A stretch of 64,000 bases of DNA from Mansonella perstans (GCA_037074765.1 JBAMDO010000046.1:62001-126000); one strand, 5' to 3'; numbered from the stretch's first letter, positions 50,170-61,641 are shown. The notes: generated by a model not told the origin, from the letters alone. Numbers and translations: made by a program.

Positions 50170-52041
50170 TACATTGAATTCCAGTCCATTCAACGAAACG
50201 ACAAGGATTGGAAAGCAAGGGTCGAAGTAATGGAAAAAATTCTTCGACAACTAGAAGCAATGGGGGACATATTGGAGCATCCCATCATTGAAACGACGAT
50301 CGAAAGCAAGCTACCACCATGGATCCTGGATAAAGTCTACCAGGCGAAAAAAGAAGCAGCATCATGGTCGGTAAGTAGCTTGCGGAAATTTCTAATGGAA
50401 ATAATCCTTAGAAGCGAGGACGTAGGCAGAAGCCAAAACCCTCAACAAGGACCAATCCCAAAAAGATTGGCTCAAAAATCTCATCAAGAACCGATCTCAA
50501 AAAGAGCGGTTCACTATCAAAGGGAGAGAGAAACCTCTGCCCTAGCGATCACAAGGCAACCAAAGGAGGTAAAACCTCCTCAGGCTGGTAAGAAATCAAA
50601 GGGCAACAAGGAGAAAAGACCTTGTACCTTTTGCAATAAGAACCATTGGGACAACGAATGCCCAAACTACGCGACGGCGAAACAACGATACGATCGCCTG
50701 AAGGACCTCAAGGCGTGTATCAACTGCTTCAGTAAGGAGCACGCAACAAGCGATTGCAATCGAAGGAAACGAACATGTTTCCATTGCAATGGCAATCACA
50801 GGACGGCATTGTGCCACAAAACTTATTGCTCGACCAAAAATGGACCGAGCAAACAAGAATCGAACTCAACAATTATTATCAATTCTCTAAACCAGCCAGT
50901 TACTCATCAAGGTAAGAGGGTCTTATTAATATGTAAGGAAATCGAGGCAGTGAACCCCAGCAAACCGGAGAATCATGAAGAAGCCATGGTACTCTTCGAT
51001 CCGGGGTCACAATCTTCATTCATCACGAAGAAGTTAGTAAGCCGTTTGCACTTAACGGAAAATGCAAAGGAAGACTTAAAACTGTTTTCCTTTGGCAATG
51101 AATTACCTAAAGTTTACCAAGCCAATAAGGTAAACGTGGGAATAAGAAGCCCAGAATCTAAAACTATAAATATTAATGCTTATGCATTAGACTACCTCAC
51201 GGACAGACTCCAAATTATTACTCCAACATCCTACGACATGAGCTCCATCACACGTCAGAAACAGTTGGACGAGTCGGATGGATATTGGAGACGACCAGAC
51301 ATCATAATCGGATTGGACTACTTTTTCGATTTCCTGCTACCGAACAAAGCCCACAGCATGTCATCAGGTTTCCACCTACTTCATACCAAAGTAGGACCGA
51401 TAATAACAGGCTGTGGATACATCAACATGACGTGCAAACCCGACAGTGCCAACTCCGTCAATGTGGCCACTGTCACCAAACCAGACATCGATCAGTTTTG
51501 GAAGTTGGAAGTAATTGGAATCCAAGAACAACCAACTGACCAAGACGACGAGAAGGCATTGGAGCAATTCAAAAATTGCATCACAATGAAAAACAATCGG
51601 TATCAAGTATGCTGGCCATGGAAAGATATAAAGGCTAGCTTGCAAGACAACTACGGTCTTTGTTATGGACGGCTCAAAACACTCGTCAAACGTCTTCAAG
51701 CAAATCAATCCCTGCTTGAACGTTACGACAGAACAATCAAGGAACAACTCTCATCAAATGTAATCGAAACGGTGACGGCAAATATGGATCAAGAAGGCAT
51801 CATCCATTACTTGCCTCACCACGAAGTACTCAAGCCGGCAAAGACTACAACAAACTTACGGATCGTTTACGATGCATCCGCACACGTCAAGGGAGAAAAG
51901 AGCCTTAACAACATGCTATACCGCGGTCCTATCACATTCGAACAAAGCCCACAGCATGTCATCAGGTTTCCACCTACTTCATACCAAAGTAGGACCGATA
52001 ATAGCAGGCTGTGGATACATCAACATGACGTGCAAACCTGA
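50170..52041 (+). CDS. BEL/Pao gag C terminus, aspartic protease and start of pol
   Basis: Encodes SIQRNDKDWKARVEVMEKIL (gag), then zinc knuckles (CTFCNKNHWDNEC, CINCFSKEHATSDC, CFHCNGNHRTALC), then a DUF1758 protease with the motif VLFDPGSQSSFIT, then the linker into RT (WKLEVIGIQEQPTDQDDEKA, LRIVYDASAHVKG). The protease catalytic triplet reads DPG rather than DSG or DTG. The frame closes after a tandem duplication joins at 51938. An internal ATG at 50230 begins the longest uninterrupted stretch, but coding homology extends upstream of it. Confidence 0.85.
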   Translation, partial: YIEFQSIQRNDKDWKARVEVMEKILRQLEAMGDILEHPIIETTIESKLPPWILDKVYQAKKEAASWSVSSLRKFLMEIILRSEDVGRSQNPQQGPIPKRLAQKSHQEPISKRAVHYQRERETSALAITRQPKEVKPPQAGKKSKGNKEKRPCTFCNKNHWDNECPNYATAKQRYDRLKDLKACINCFSKEHATSDCNRRKRTCFHCNGNHRTALCHKTYCSTKNGPSKQESNSTIIINSLNQPVTHQGKRVLLICKEIEAVNPSKPENHEEAMVLFDPGSQSSFITKKLVSRLHLTENAKEDLKLFSFGNELPKVYQANKVNVGIRSPESKTININAYALDYLTDRLQIITPTSYDMSSITRQKQLDESDGYWRRPDIIIGLDYFFDFLLPNKAHSMSSGFHLLHTKVGPIITGCGYINMTCKPDSANSVNVATVTKPDIDQFWKLEVIGIQEQPTDQDDEKALEQFKNCITMKNNRYQVCWPWKDIKASLQDNYGLCYGRLKTLVKRLQANQSLLERYDRTIKEQLSSNVIETVTANMDQEGIIHYLPHHEVLKPAKTTTNLRIVYDASAHVKGEKSLNNMLYRGPITFEQSPQHVIRFPPTSYQSRTDNSRLWIHQHDVQT

Positions 52042-52533
52042 CAGTATCAACTCCGTTAATGTGACCACTGTCACCAAACAAGACATCGATCAGTTTTGGA
52101 AGTTGGAAGTAATTGGAATCCAAGAACAACCAACTGACCAAGACGACGAGAAGGCATTGGAGCAATTCAAAAATTGCATCACAATGAAAAACAATCGGTA
52201 TCAAGTATGCTGGCCATGGAAAGATATAAAGGCTAGCTTGCAAGACAACTACGGTCTTTGTTATGGACGGCTCAAAACACTCGTCAAACGTCTTCAAGCA
52301 AATCAATCCCTGCTTGAACGCTACGACACAACAATCAAGGAACAACTTTTATCAAATGTAATCGAAACGGTGACGGCAAACATGGATCAAGAAGGCATCA
52401 TCCATTACCTGCCTCACCACGAAGTACTCACGCCGGCAAAGACAACAAACTTACGGATTGTTTACGATGCATCCGCACACGTCAAAGGAGAAAAGAGCCT
52501 CAACAACATGCTATACCGCGGTCCTATCACATT
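51342..52533 (+). repeat. 598-bp tandem duplication within pol
   Basis: The block 51342-51939 is repeated at 51940-52533 with few substitutions and one 3-nt difference (ACA missing in the second copy). The offset of 598 nt is not a multiple of three, so the second copy is read in another frame and the polyprotein is broken at the junction. Confidence 0.95.
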
Positions 52534-53030
52534 ACCTGAATTAGCGGGTGTTTTACTCCGCTTCAGGGTAATGAAGAACGTGATAGCCGCCGATATAGAA
52601 AAGGCCTTTCTACAAGTGGAATTACACCCATCCGAAAGAAACTGTACACGTTTCTTATGGATAAAAGATATCCAAGGAAACACCACACCGGAAAACCTAA
52701 TATGCTATCGGTTTCAGAGAGTTCCGTTCGGCATCATAGCGTCCCCGTTCCTACTTTCAGCCACGCTTAATCATCATTTGGAGAACTATGGCAGCAAAAC
52801 CGCTTTAGAAATCAAGAAAAATCTATATGTCGATAACGTTCTATTATCGGCAAGCGGAACCGAGGAAGCACTCCAAATGTACAAGGAAACGAAGGACATC
52901 TTCAAGAATGCCTCAATGAACATACGAGAATTCTTCTCAAACGACAAAAACTTCAATGAACTCATCCCTGAAAACGACCGAGCAAAGGTAACTCAAATTA
53001 AAAAAGTCCTTGGTATCCTTTGGAATCCAG
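51943..53030 (+). pseudogene. BEL/Pao pol: second copy of linker plus truncated reverse transcriptase
   Basis: After the duplication the frame continues into the RT: LPELAGVLLRFRVMKNVIAA, then DIEKAFLQVELHPSERNCTR, FQRVPFGIIASPFLLSATLN, and the palm motif NLYVDNVLLSAS (YVDN). It ends at KKVLGILWNP, where it fuses straight into LTR sequence. The rest of pol (connection, RNase H, integrase) is absent. The element cannot be autonomous. Confidence 0.85.
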
Positions 53031-53049
53031 TCACTTCGTATTGTCGTTA

Positions 53050-53322
53050 CATTTATTCAATTTGTGTCGCGATCTTCGTATTGTCGTTATATTTTGCGTT
53101 AACCAATTTTTCTAATAAAGGTTTAATTACCCAAGTTTGAGGTCTAATTACCCAAGCTTGAGGTTCAAAAACCCAAGTTTGAGATGCGTACACAACTCAA
53201 CATAACACAACTCAACTCAACACAATTCGACTTCGCGTGGCCGACAGAATAATAACAATCCCTGGTCTGAACATTGGATAGTCTCGGCTACCAATTGAGC
53301 TCACAAAAACTCCACGACAACA
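53050..53322 (+). repeat. 3' LTR of the outer element, U3-truncated
   Basis: A near copy of 47285-47516 plus 47941-47964. It starts within the LTR (TTATTCAATTTG), directly after truncated RT, so U3 including the TATA box is missing. It carries AATAAA at 53114-53119 followed by the SL1 array, and ends CACGACAACA at 53322. Confidence 0.85.
53120..53183 (+). repeat. Array of three SL1 spliced-leader units in the 3' LTR
   Basis: Unit 1, 53120-53141, is identical to all 22 nt of the nematode SL1 exon (starts GGTTTAATTACCC, ends GTTTGAG). Unit 2, 53142-53162 (21 nt), matches SL1 less its first G at 19 of 21. Unit 3, 53163-53183 (21 nt), matches at 18 of 21. The first two units are followed by GT, as the SL exon is in SL RNA. 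The array abuts AATAAAG. No SL RNA gene body or 5S rRNA is nearby, so this is not an SL gene. Confidence 0.95.
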
Positions 53323-53355
53323 TTGTACGTCATATACAAATTCAGTTTCAGTATT

Positions 53356-53530
53356 TACGCAGAGATATCCGAGAAAAAATGAACTGTTAGCAATACTCGG
53401 GCGTTGTGCTTTGGCTATGAAAGGTACTTTTTTAACCTGCTACTCACGAAATCAGCCTCTTCTTGATGAACTTACTGGTTTAAAAGTGTGCTTGGCTTCA
53501 CAAAATTATGGGAAGCAGTGTTCACTATAA
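53356..53530 (+). other. Open terminal-exon candidate next to the LTR
   Basis: After a GTTTCAG acceptor the sequence stays open: FTQRYPRKNELLAILGRCAL, later CYSRNQPLLDELTGLKVCLA, ending KQCSL-stop at 53530. Composition is protein-like and unlike the element. I do not recognise the family. It may be a host exon cut off from its gene by the retrotransposon, or chance. Confidence 0.3.
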
Positions 53531-55964
53531 TTAATTTGTTAATTAATCTGTTAATAAATCTGTCAATCAGGGCAATGTGAGCCATTCTGGAGCAAAATAG
53601 TTTAAACAGCATGTGAATGTAATTGAACAAGTAAATAAAATAAATTTAGTTCAGCGGTCATTTTGTCCATTTCCAATTTATTCAAATATTCCAAGTATTA
53701 CTCTCAAATTCATATCTATTTCGTGCAGAATAAGAAATTGTAATGGTACTAGAGACTGAAATCATACCCACTGGATTTTATTTGTTGGGGAGATGGAGAT
53801 AACGGAAAGAAGAGGGAGAAACAGATAGCAGTGCAGGAGGCAAGTATAGGTTATTTATAAGATATCCTAGGACATCTGTATTATTTATGCACCAGTGAGT
53901 TTCAAGGACAATTTTCCCTACATTTTTAATGAATATAGAATGATGGCATCAGTCTGTGAATAATCCTACAATAATCTGGAATAAAGGAGAGCATGAACGT
54001 TTCACTGATTTTAAAAATTCCCGAACATTATTGACAAACGATTTTCTTTGAAAAAAATGTTCTTTCTTTTTGGTTAAGCTGGATATAACGCGTCGTGACT
54101 CCAACTTCAATTAAATTCATAACCATATTTCTGCAAGCTCAGCTGGGATTACCACAAAGAGATCTTCACCGTTCAATCGAATAGGAATTAGCTTTACTTC
54201 GAGCTAATCACTCGTTGCAACACTCATCTGTGCCTATTATCTCTGCATATTATGTTTCGCCTTAAAATTAATTCCGCAAAAATATCCGGCGTCTGAGAAT
54301 TCATCATTTTTACCAGTCCCTCATTTTTACCAGTTCCACTTCGTTTGAATTTTGATACTTTCAATCATAGCCTAAAATAAAATATCAGTAATCCGCGACC
54401 AAAAATGAAATCCAGTCGCGACATATTCTGAAATTCTAACAATTTAAGCGAACTGTCTCCGCACTCGACCTTTACAACAAATTGTTATAATGAAGAAGCA
54501 CTGAGGTCTTAGTGTCACTTGTTTTCTCCAAATAGTAGAATTCGACTTCAGAAGTTATTTATTCCTCATAAATATCACACCGTAATCTTTTTCCAAAGCG
54601 CAAATGTTTGGCATGTGAAACGTAAATGTATTTTAATATCGATAATGAAGACGCAGAAAAAGCATATGAAAACAGAAAATCACAGCACGCTTAATAAAAT
54701 ATGCTCATAGAAATCTATCCACTACTATTCCCTCGGCGTTTTTTTCATACTTTCCAGAATCTGTAATTAAGGAAAAAAACATGTTACATATTCTGAAATA
54801 ATTCGGTTACTGCGTCTATAAATTCTGCCGTAGCTTCCAAAAGTTTTTTGAAAAACATAATAATTATATGATATATTCTATTATCCACTTGTACTGAAAT
54901 GTCTTAAAAACAGATTTCTTCCCCTTCAATTCTAAATAAATGCTGTTACGTTTTGTAGCAAAACGAAGAAAAAGTAGCGAATGAATGGTACGGTCACTGT
55001 CCTCAGAAAATCTAACTTCCGGTGAAAAAAACGCCCGATCATTTTCCAGAACACCAACTATTCGAAAAGGATATTGAATTACAAAAGCAAACGAAAAATA
55101 CTTAATGGGCGGAACTGAATAGCGAAGCAGTTCATAACAGATCGAGCAACAGCAACATGAGCAGCAGCATTAGCAGTAGGTGCAATACTTCAAAAAACAC
55201 GTTTGGGAAACGACATAATTTTAAGTTCATAAGTTAAAAAAAAAAACCCAGACCAGCCCTCGAAGTTAATCGTCTGAACAAAATGTTTCTCGACACAGCC
55301 AGGAACTTGTAAGAGTCAAAGGTTCACTTAGGCAATGCTTGATGACATGGTCAATATTTTCCGTCATCCTTACTATCTTAACTCACACCGCCACACGCTG
55401 TATGCTTCATCCATCAATCTCAAATTCTTATCCAAATCTATTTTAAGTATTAAATTCATCCTCAATATTTCCAACTCTAAACTCTTAAAGATTTCCTAAC
55501 ATTTAATGAAACATGTACGAAACATTTCTCTGCATTTCAACACTATCTTGACATCAAACTTCAGTTTGAAATTTAGACGATGGCCAAACTTTTTCAACCT
55601 TCTCAGACTAGCAAGTAATACACATTGAAATCATTGCACAGAGAAATCAGAACTATACAGCATGAAAAACCAAACAATATTTCTGTAATTACTGCAAAAT
55701 TTTCAGAATTAAAACAGTACACAAACACTCATCTAATATTATGAGAGCAAAAAATAAGCAACAAGTGTATCGACTGCTTCAACAGATATTTTTGGAAAAG
55801 CTGGACAAATTTGAACTCTGATGCTAAAAAAAAAGATGACCAAAATGAGGAAACAATTTCAATATGCAAAATGCACTAGTCACACAAAATTTCTAATGCC
55901 TTAATACCAGAAAGTAAAAAAAAATAATAAAAAAAACCTCGTTAATAACTGCTCGATCAAAACT
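53531..55964. other. Intergenic region, no gene seen
   Basis: AT-rich sequence downstream of the BEL/Pao cluster and of the unc-115 3' end. A short CAG-rich patch (about 55150-55180) is the only local oddity. No exon, tRNA or repeat family was assigned. Confidence 0.5.
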
Positions 55965-58900
55965 CTAGAAGAGTTTCGCTTTTCGTTTCAGATTAATTCT
56001 TTTCCACTCCGGTAACTTGTAGAACTCGATTGGACTCATGCTGAACGTTTCCTCAAACTGGTTTCTGTTTAGATGTCGCTCCAGATGTGCGCGATCAACA
56101 TCATCTGGTAATTTCTTGTTGGATGTTTGCAACACGTTCAATGGATAAATTTTTACCGGTTTACTTATATCTGGCAATGAACTTCTCAAAGTACCGGCAC
56201 CATTTACAGCGCAAGCACGATAATCATCAGGCAAAGTGCCACCACGTCCAATCAGCGATTCTGAAAAAAAACGAGTGCAAAGTGCAAAAAAGCTTAAAAG
56301 GAAAAACAGAAATATGACTATAATTCATGTTCTTCATATTTCTAAAAAGTTTAAAATGATTTCTCGAATTTTCGTAGAAGGATCTTATCTACAATTTAAG
56401 TAATGGACAAATGTAAAAAGCTAAGAAGCTTATTCGCCAAGTTCCCAAAAGCTAACATTCCGAACGAAAACGTAATGCTGAGAAACATCTTCCAACATTC
56501 ACGTAATGCAATCAAGATCTAAAACTAACAAACTTTAAATTCAAAAGATTAAACTTACGATCAGAAAAGTGGGAACTAATTGTCGTGTTGAGACCATCTA
56601 AGGAAACATTTTGACCATACTGATACCTATCTGGTAGAGTAGCTGATCGAGCAGTCACTTCAACGTAGGAGCTCGGAATGTGGAAAAATGGTATTGATGT
56701 CGTCGCCGCACTGCCTGTCTGTCCCTGCCAATAGACCCACGGTTTCGGTCGATTTACATGACGCGAAGGAGCTAAATAAATTATGCATTTTTCAAACATG
56801 AAGCCTGTAGAACAAAGGTATGCTTAATTTGCAGAAAAAAAAAAAGAACGAAAAAGTCATTTGTAAATATAAACTAACATGCGTTTACTGGAGTGTCATA
56901 TCGAAATCGCAAATGAGGCATCTTCTTGGCAGATGGTGTACGGCTTGCATTTCTTGGGTCCCAGTGCAGTGGCAATCTGAAATGATAATCTATGCAACTA
57001 TGCATAGCTTGCAATTATTCGGAGAAAACAAGTGATCAACACGTACAATAATTAACCTATTTAATTACACTAGTGAAAAGCGAATGGAAATATAGGTCAA
57101 TTCACCAATAAATACCAAGAAAAAATCATTCTGTGAAAGACACAAAAAAAATATTAATTATGACGGGCTCGACTATGACAAATCACACACTAAATAACTT
57201 TAGGCAAGTCAAAATAAACCTAAACCTTTGTTTCTTATGCACTTCTTCGAGATTTTGTTTGATAACATGAGCAATTGACGAATCTTTGTCATATGTATCT
57301 AACCGCTCCACGGCCCGCCGTAGCTTCTCATCATCAATTCGATCTGATCCATCATAATCATCCTCGTCATCGTCATTTTCAACAGAAGACCATGAAAGAT
57401 GGCGCTTAACATCTCAAAAAAGACGTTCAATTAAAAATCAGTAGAAATGAAATAATTACGGATATAAGCTGCTTCTATCATCGAGTGATGAAATACTCTT
57501 CTGAATATTGAAGTAGTTTCATCCCTAAATCCAAACAGGCAAAGTGAAAACCTATTCCTCACTTTAAATTGGAAAAGTTTTTTTTTTTTTTATACCTAAC
57601 AGATGCACTAAATTTTTGAATATCTTGGATAGCCTCAAACACAATTTAATGATGCAAGCATTCACGCTCAAGCAAATATGAAGCTGTGAGCACTTTTTAG
57701 CTCTGAGGAAATAGGAAAAAAAACAATGTTTTTTACTTCACCACAAAAAACCTCTCAAAAACCCGAAATAATCAATTTAAGTTCTTTTAACTAGTTGTTC
57801 TCGGCATCAACCTCTCAAATGAACTCCTGACTCGAGGAAAAAAAAATAACTGGAAGATTGGAAAAGTGTGAAAAACAAAAAACTGGAAAACCCATCTTTT
57901 CCAGCTGTACAAAAAACTCATCTTTAATCAACAACAAAAACAAACCATCGAGTGCATAAGGATACGGTGGCGCTGGGAAGTCCGCTCGTTCAATTGGTGG
58001 AACGATACCGGGTTCCGGAGCATGCCCAGCCGGATAATGAGCCATTTCAATTGGTTCCTCATTATCCATATGAGGTGATCGCGGACGTGGAGCACTCTTT
58101 TCAAGATCTTCTGCTGAAACAAAAATTTCGACCTTTTCAACAGCAAACAATGAATATGAACACTGACAAAAGACCTTCTTAAATGACTTGTGATTTAAAA
58201 TTCTAGCTATATTCAAACAAAAAAAACGCACTTAATCGCTGCATTCCTGTTTTCAACATTGAAAACCGTGATTTCCGGATTTTGATTGGACCTAAAAAAT
58301 AATGACAAATATACAGCTTTCATCCCAACCAGACATGCAAAACATGCAAGTTCAAATCTTTAAAATTGGGATTTAATTTGACGCATTAGTAGAGATATGT
58401 TTCAAGGACCTAAATTCAAATCAAAAGTTGTTACCCTGAGGGGTATGAAACTGCGCAGGCTGTGGTGGATGAGGTGGAATTGGTTGCTTTAAATATGTTT
58501 GTTCAGCTTCTGGCAATAAATACATGTAAGTCAAGTGCTGACCAAAATGCGAATGATATTTTGGCTCTTCATGAGCATCACCCGTTGGCTGGAAACATGG
58601 AAATGAAACATGTAAACGGATTAAAACATAATAATTTAGAATATTTTTCAAAGCCAACATTTCATACTAACTTATTCAGATTCCAACACAAAACACTGTA
58701 GAAATCAAACACCTGTTTGGTTATTAAAGACACTTTTTTTTTTAAAAAAGACATCTTAACATCCGATTTATCTTCATTTAACTGACTTGAAACTAAATCC
58801 ATTAACATAAGTACAAACATCGAAATGACTTACCGCGATATTTTCCGTCACTTTTGCATGCTCACAACCTGGGTGCCAAATTTCATCACCTTGCATGTAC

Positions 58901-61641
58901 ATTTCCTGTCCATCACCAAAACGTTCACCACAACGCGAACAGCGAGCACAAGTCGGGTGAAATTTGTAACCTCCAGCCTAAAACTGTATATACAGAATTA
59001 CTAAGATTACCATCAGTAATTTATCAACCTAAAATTATCAGTATTTGGAAGTATGGTAAATCTGAAGCAATTCTTGTGAAAAACGAACCGACGTTTTGTT
59101 ATCAACTATTATTACAGTTCTGACTTTAGAACGGTTTATGTATTAAAAACACATCAATGATATCTCAAGATCATCTAACATTTTCGCAGAATGTGCAAAT
59201 TCCAAAATTAATTTTAAAATCCGCCAAACTATTCACCTGCAATACTTTTCCAGCAATGTACTTATCACACTCATAGCACCGAACACCATATTTCATATTA
59301 TAATCTCGAATACAAAATGGTTTGCCATCATGTGTCATGTATTCGCCTTGCAATACGGTAGCGCATTCAGAACATTTAAAACACCAAACATGCCACTGTT
59401 CTCCAAGTGCCAGCAATACCTGACCGCTTTGCAGTGGTTGCCCACAAAATGCACATCCTCAAATTTTGATTTTATATACGAACATAATTTCGATCCTGAC
59501 AACAAAAATGGTCAAACTCACGGTAGTTTAAATAAGTGAGATAACAATCGCATAAAAAGGTAAATCAAAAGTAAAAAAAATCGTACACTTATTTGAATTA
59601 AACTACAGATAACTTGATAAAACTGTAAAACACCTGCAGGAGAAGTGAGGAGAGGTTGCAATTGCATCGGTGGGGTTATCAGAGACGCTGTTGATAAGGA
59701 AGTTTCATCAGCATGTTTTAAATTTTGTTGTTCAGCTTTCAATTTCAAAGTTCGAAAATCTTCAGCACACAAAAACTGTCCTTTTGAACCCGTATAATAG
59801 CCAGTTTCCCTTAGTGACCTTGAGCATTCTAAAAATATTTTCCTAGCTTAGTAAAAAAAATATCGAAGAAATTGAAACGCTGATAGAAAGCTTCATAAAC
59901 AGATTCGGTTTTCAAACAAATTCAAATAAAATTTAATGGGGAAAGAGTAATAAAATGAAATCAGAGTCAACGATGAAACTGTCTTTCATGTGATTCAGAA
60001 AAAGAAAAACAAAGAATGTTATAAGAACCCTAAAAAACACATTAATATATCTTAATGACCAACAAAACCTCCTAGACATCCTCTCATTGAAGAGTTTTGA
60101 ACATTTCGTATCCATCTAAATCTTTTGGGCGGCATATCTCAAACAAAATAACCCGAAAAGAGCCCTAAATCGAAAATGCGCTTATCGCAGAAGACAAGCT
60201 AATAAAATTCTGAAAAACGAAATGACGAGAATTGTTGCTTGGAACTGTTTAACTAGTTTTTTCATTTTTTCAGAAAATAAAGGGATCTTCTTACGTTTAT
60301 GCACTTGTACTAGAAACCTCAAGCAATCTTTTTGCCTCAAAACAAACAAATAATTTGACAAACATTTTTCATAAGCTACTCATTTTAAGAAATGTGATAC
60401 ATACATAAAGAACTTCACTATTTATTAAAGAACAACTGTTTCTGCCTATAAATCAAACTACTTTTAAAAAGAAGAATGGAATTATAGACAGTCATCTCAG
60501 TTTTTTTATCGATGGTATTTCCAAGCTTGCAATCAAACAAAACAGAAAAGTCTATTTGAAGCCTCCGATCTATGAATAACTCAATGTTCAAGTGCATTCC
60601 TAGAAGATTTATTATAGTTTAGCAATAGAGTCGCATAAGTTTGCCAATCCTAATTTTGCTGAACAATATACTGTTATAGAATGTTCAATCAACAAAAACC
60701 CTTCCTGTAAAATGAGAGAAAAAAAAATTGCGTTTTAGGAAATCCATTTCAGAAGACGACTTCACACTTACGAGTGCGATTTTGTCTCCCCAGAAACACT
60801 AGAAGTAACTCCTGCTTTAAAAACTAACCAATCTGATTTACAGCAATGCTATAATTAAAACGTGAATGTTTTGTATTTCCCTAAAATTAATCGCATCTAA
60901 TGACTTACTCGCACATTTAAAACAAGAAATGTGGATGTATTTTTCGCCTTCTGCTTTCAAAATTTCGCCAAAACATTTCTTCCTGCATATATGACATTTT
61001 TTTCCTGAAAAAAAAAAAAAAAAAACAGTCATTACAGCTTTCGCAGCCTCCATAAAAAAAAATATTGTTATGGGCCTTCTTAGTAATTGTAAGGCATGCA
61101 ATTATGTCTATAATCCACGAAGAATGTATGCCCGCCTAATTCTAACAATTTCATCAAGATGATCATTTTATCAAGTTCATATTTCGCTGCTTTAACAGAC
61201 AAATGTCACTGTAAATTTGGCAGTGTATGGTAATTTACTAATTCCTATCGTTGATAATCAAACTAATATTCTTAACAAATACATGCTGCAAGGAATAAAT
61301 CAATTGACAATAAACAACTACAATTCATGTTTTGTTCTTTAGTGAAAGCAAAAAGTATAAGAATGCTTCGGTTAAGTAATTTAAGTAAATCTAATTTCTA
61401 AGTAAATCTTAAGTTAAGTAAATTTTAAGTAAATCTAATTTTTAAGTAAATCTTAAGTTAAGTAAATTTAATTTTTAAGTAAATCTTAAGTAAATTTTAT
61501 AAATAAATAAAATCGCCACCAGAAGAACTGTTTGTTTCCTCAATTAAATGGAATATCAGCGTGATGATACTTGTTAAGTTAAATCCAAAAGTATGAAAGT
61601 AAATCACTATCAATTATTATCAATTTTAAAAACTAACCCAT
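55965..61641 (-). CDS. unc-115: UNC-115/abLIM actin-binding LIM protein with villin headpiece
   Basis: Links guidance signalling to actin in growing axons. Proposed start at 61641: exon 1 contributes only ATG G (61641-61638), joined in phase to 61004-60909 (GKKCHICRKKCFGEILKAEG). Then 59828-59640 (CSRSLRETGYYTGSKGQFLC) completes LIM1. About 59461-59236 is LIM2 (CAFCGQPLQSGQVLLALGEQ). LIM3 begins there (RCYECDKYIAGKVLQ) and ends in 58978-58834 (HPTCARCSRCGERFGDGQEM, HPGC). Further exons: 58590-58434 (HLTYMYLLPEAEQTYLKQPI), about 58291-58231 (PIKIRKSRFSMLKTGMQRL), about 58112-57946, about 57412-57224, about 56985-56880, about 56772-56561 and 56262-55965. The last is the villin headpiece (LPDDVDRAHLERHLNRNQFE, ending LKRKAKLF-stop). 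Three LIM domains match nematode UNC-115 rather than the four of vertebrate abLIM. Confidence 0.92.
61371..61505 (+). repeat. TAAGTAAATC-type short tandem repeat
   Basis: About eight imperfect copies of TAAGTAAATCT/TTAAGTAAATTT in the first intron of unc-115. Simple sequence, no coding potential. Confidence 0.75.

Noticed and set aside
53120..53183. SL RNA gene
   Set aside because: Only the exon part is present and repeated. The SL RNA intron, Sm site and 5S rDNA linkage are absent, and it lies inside an LTR with a paired copy.
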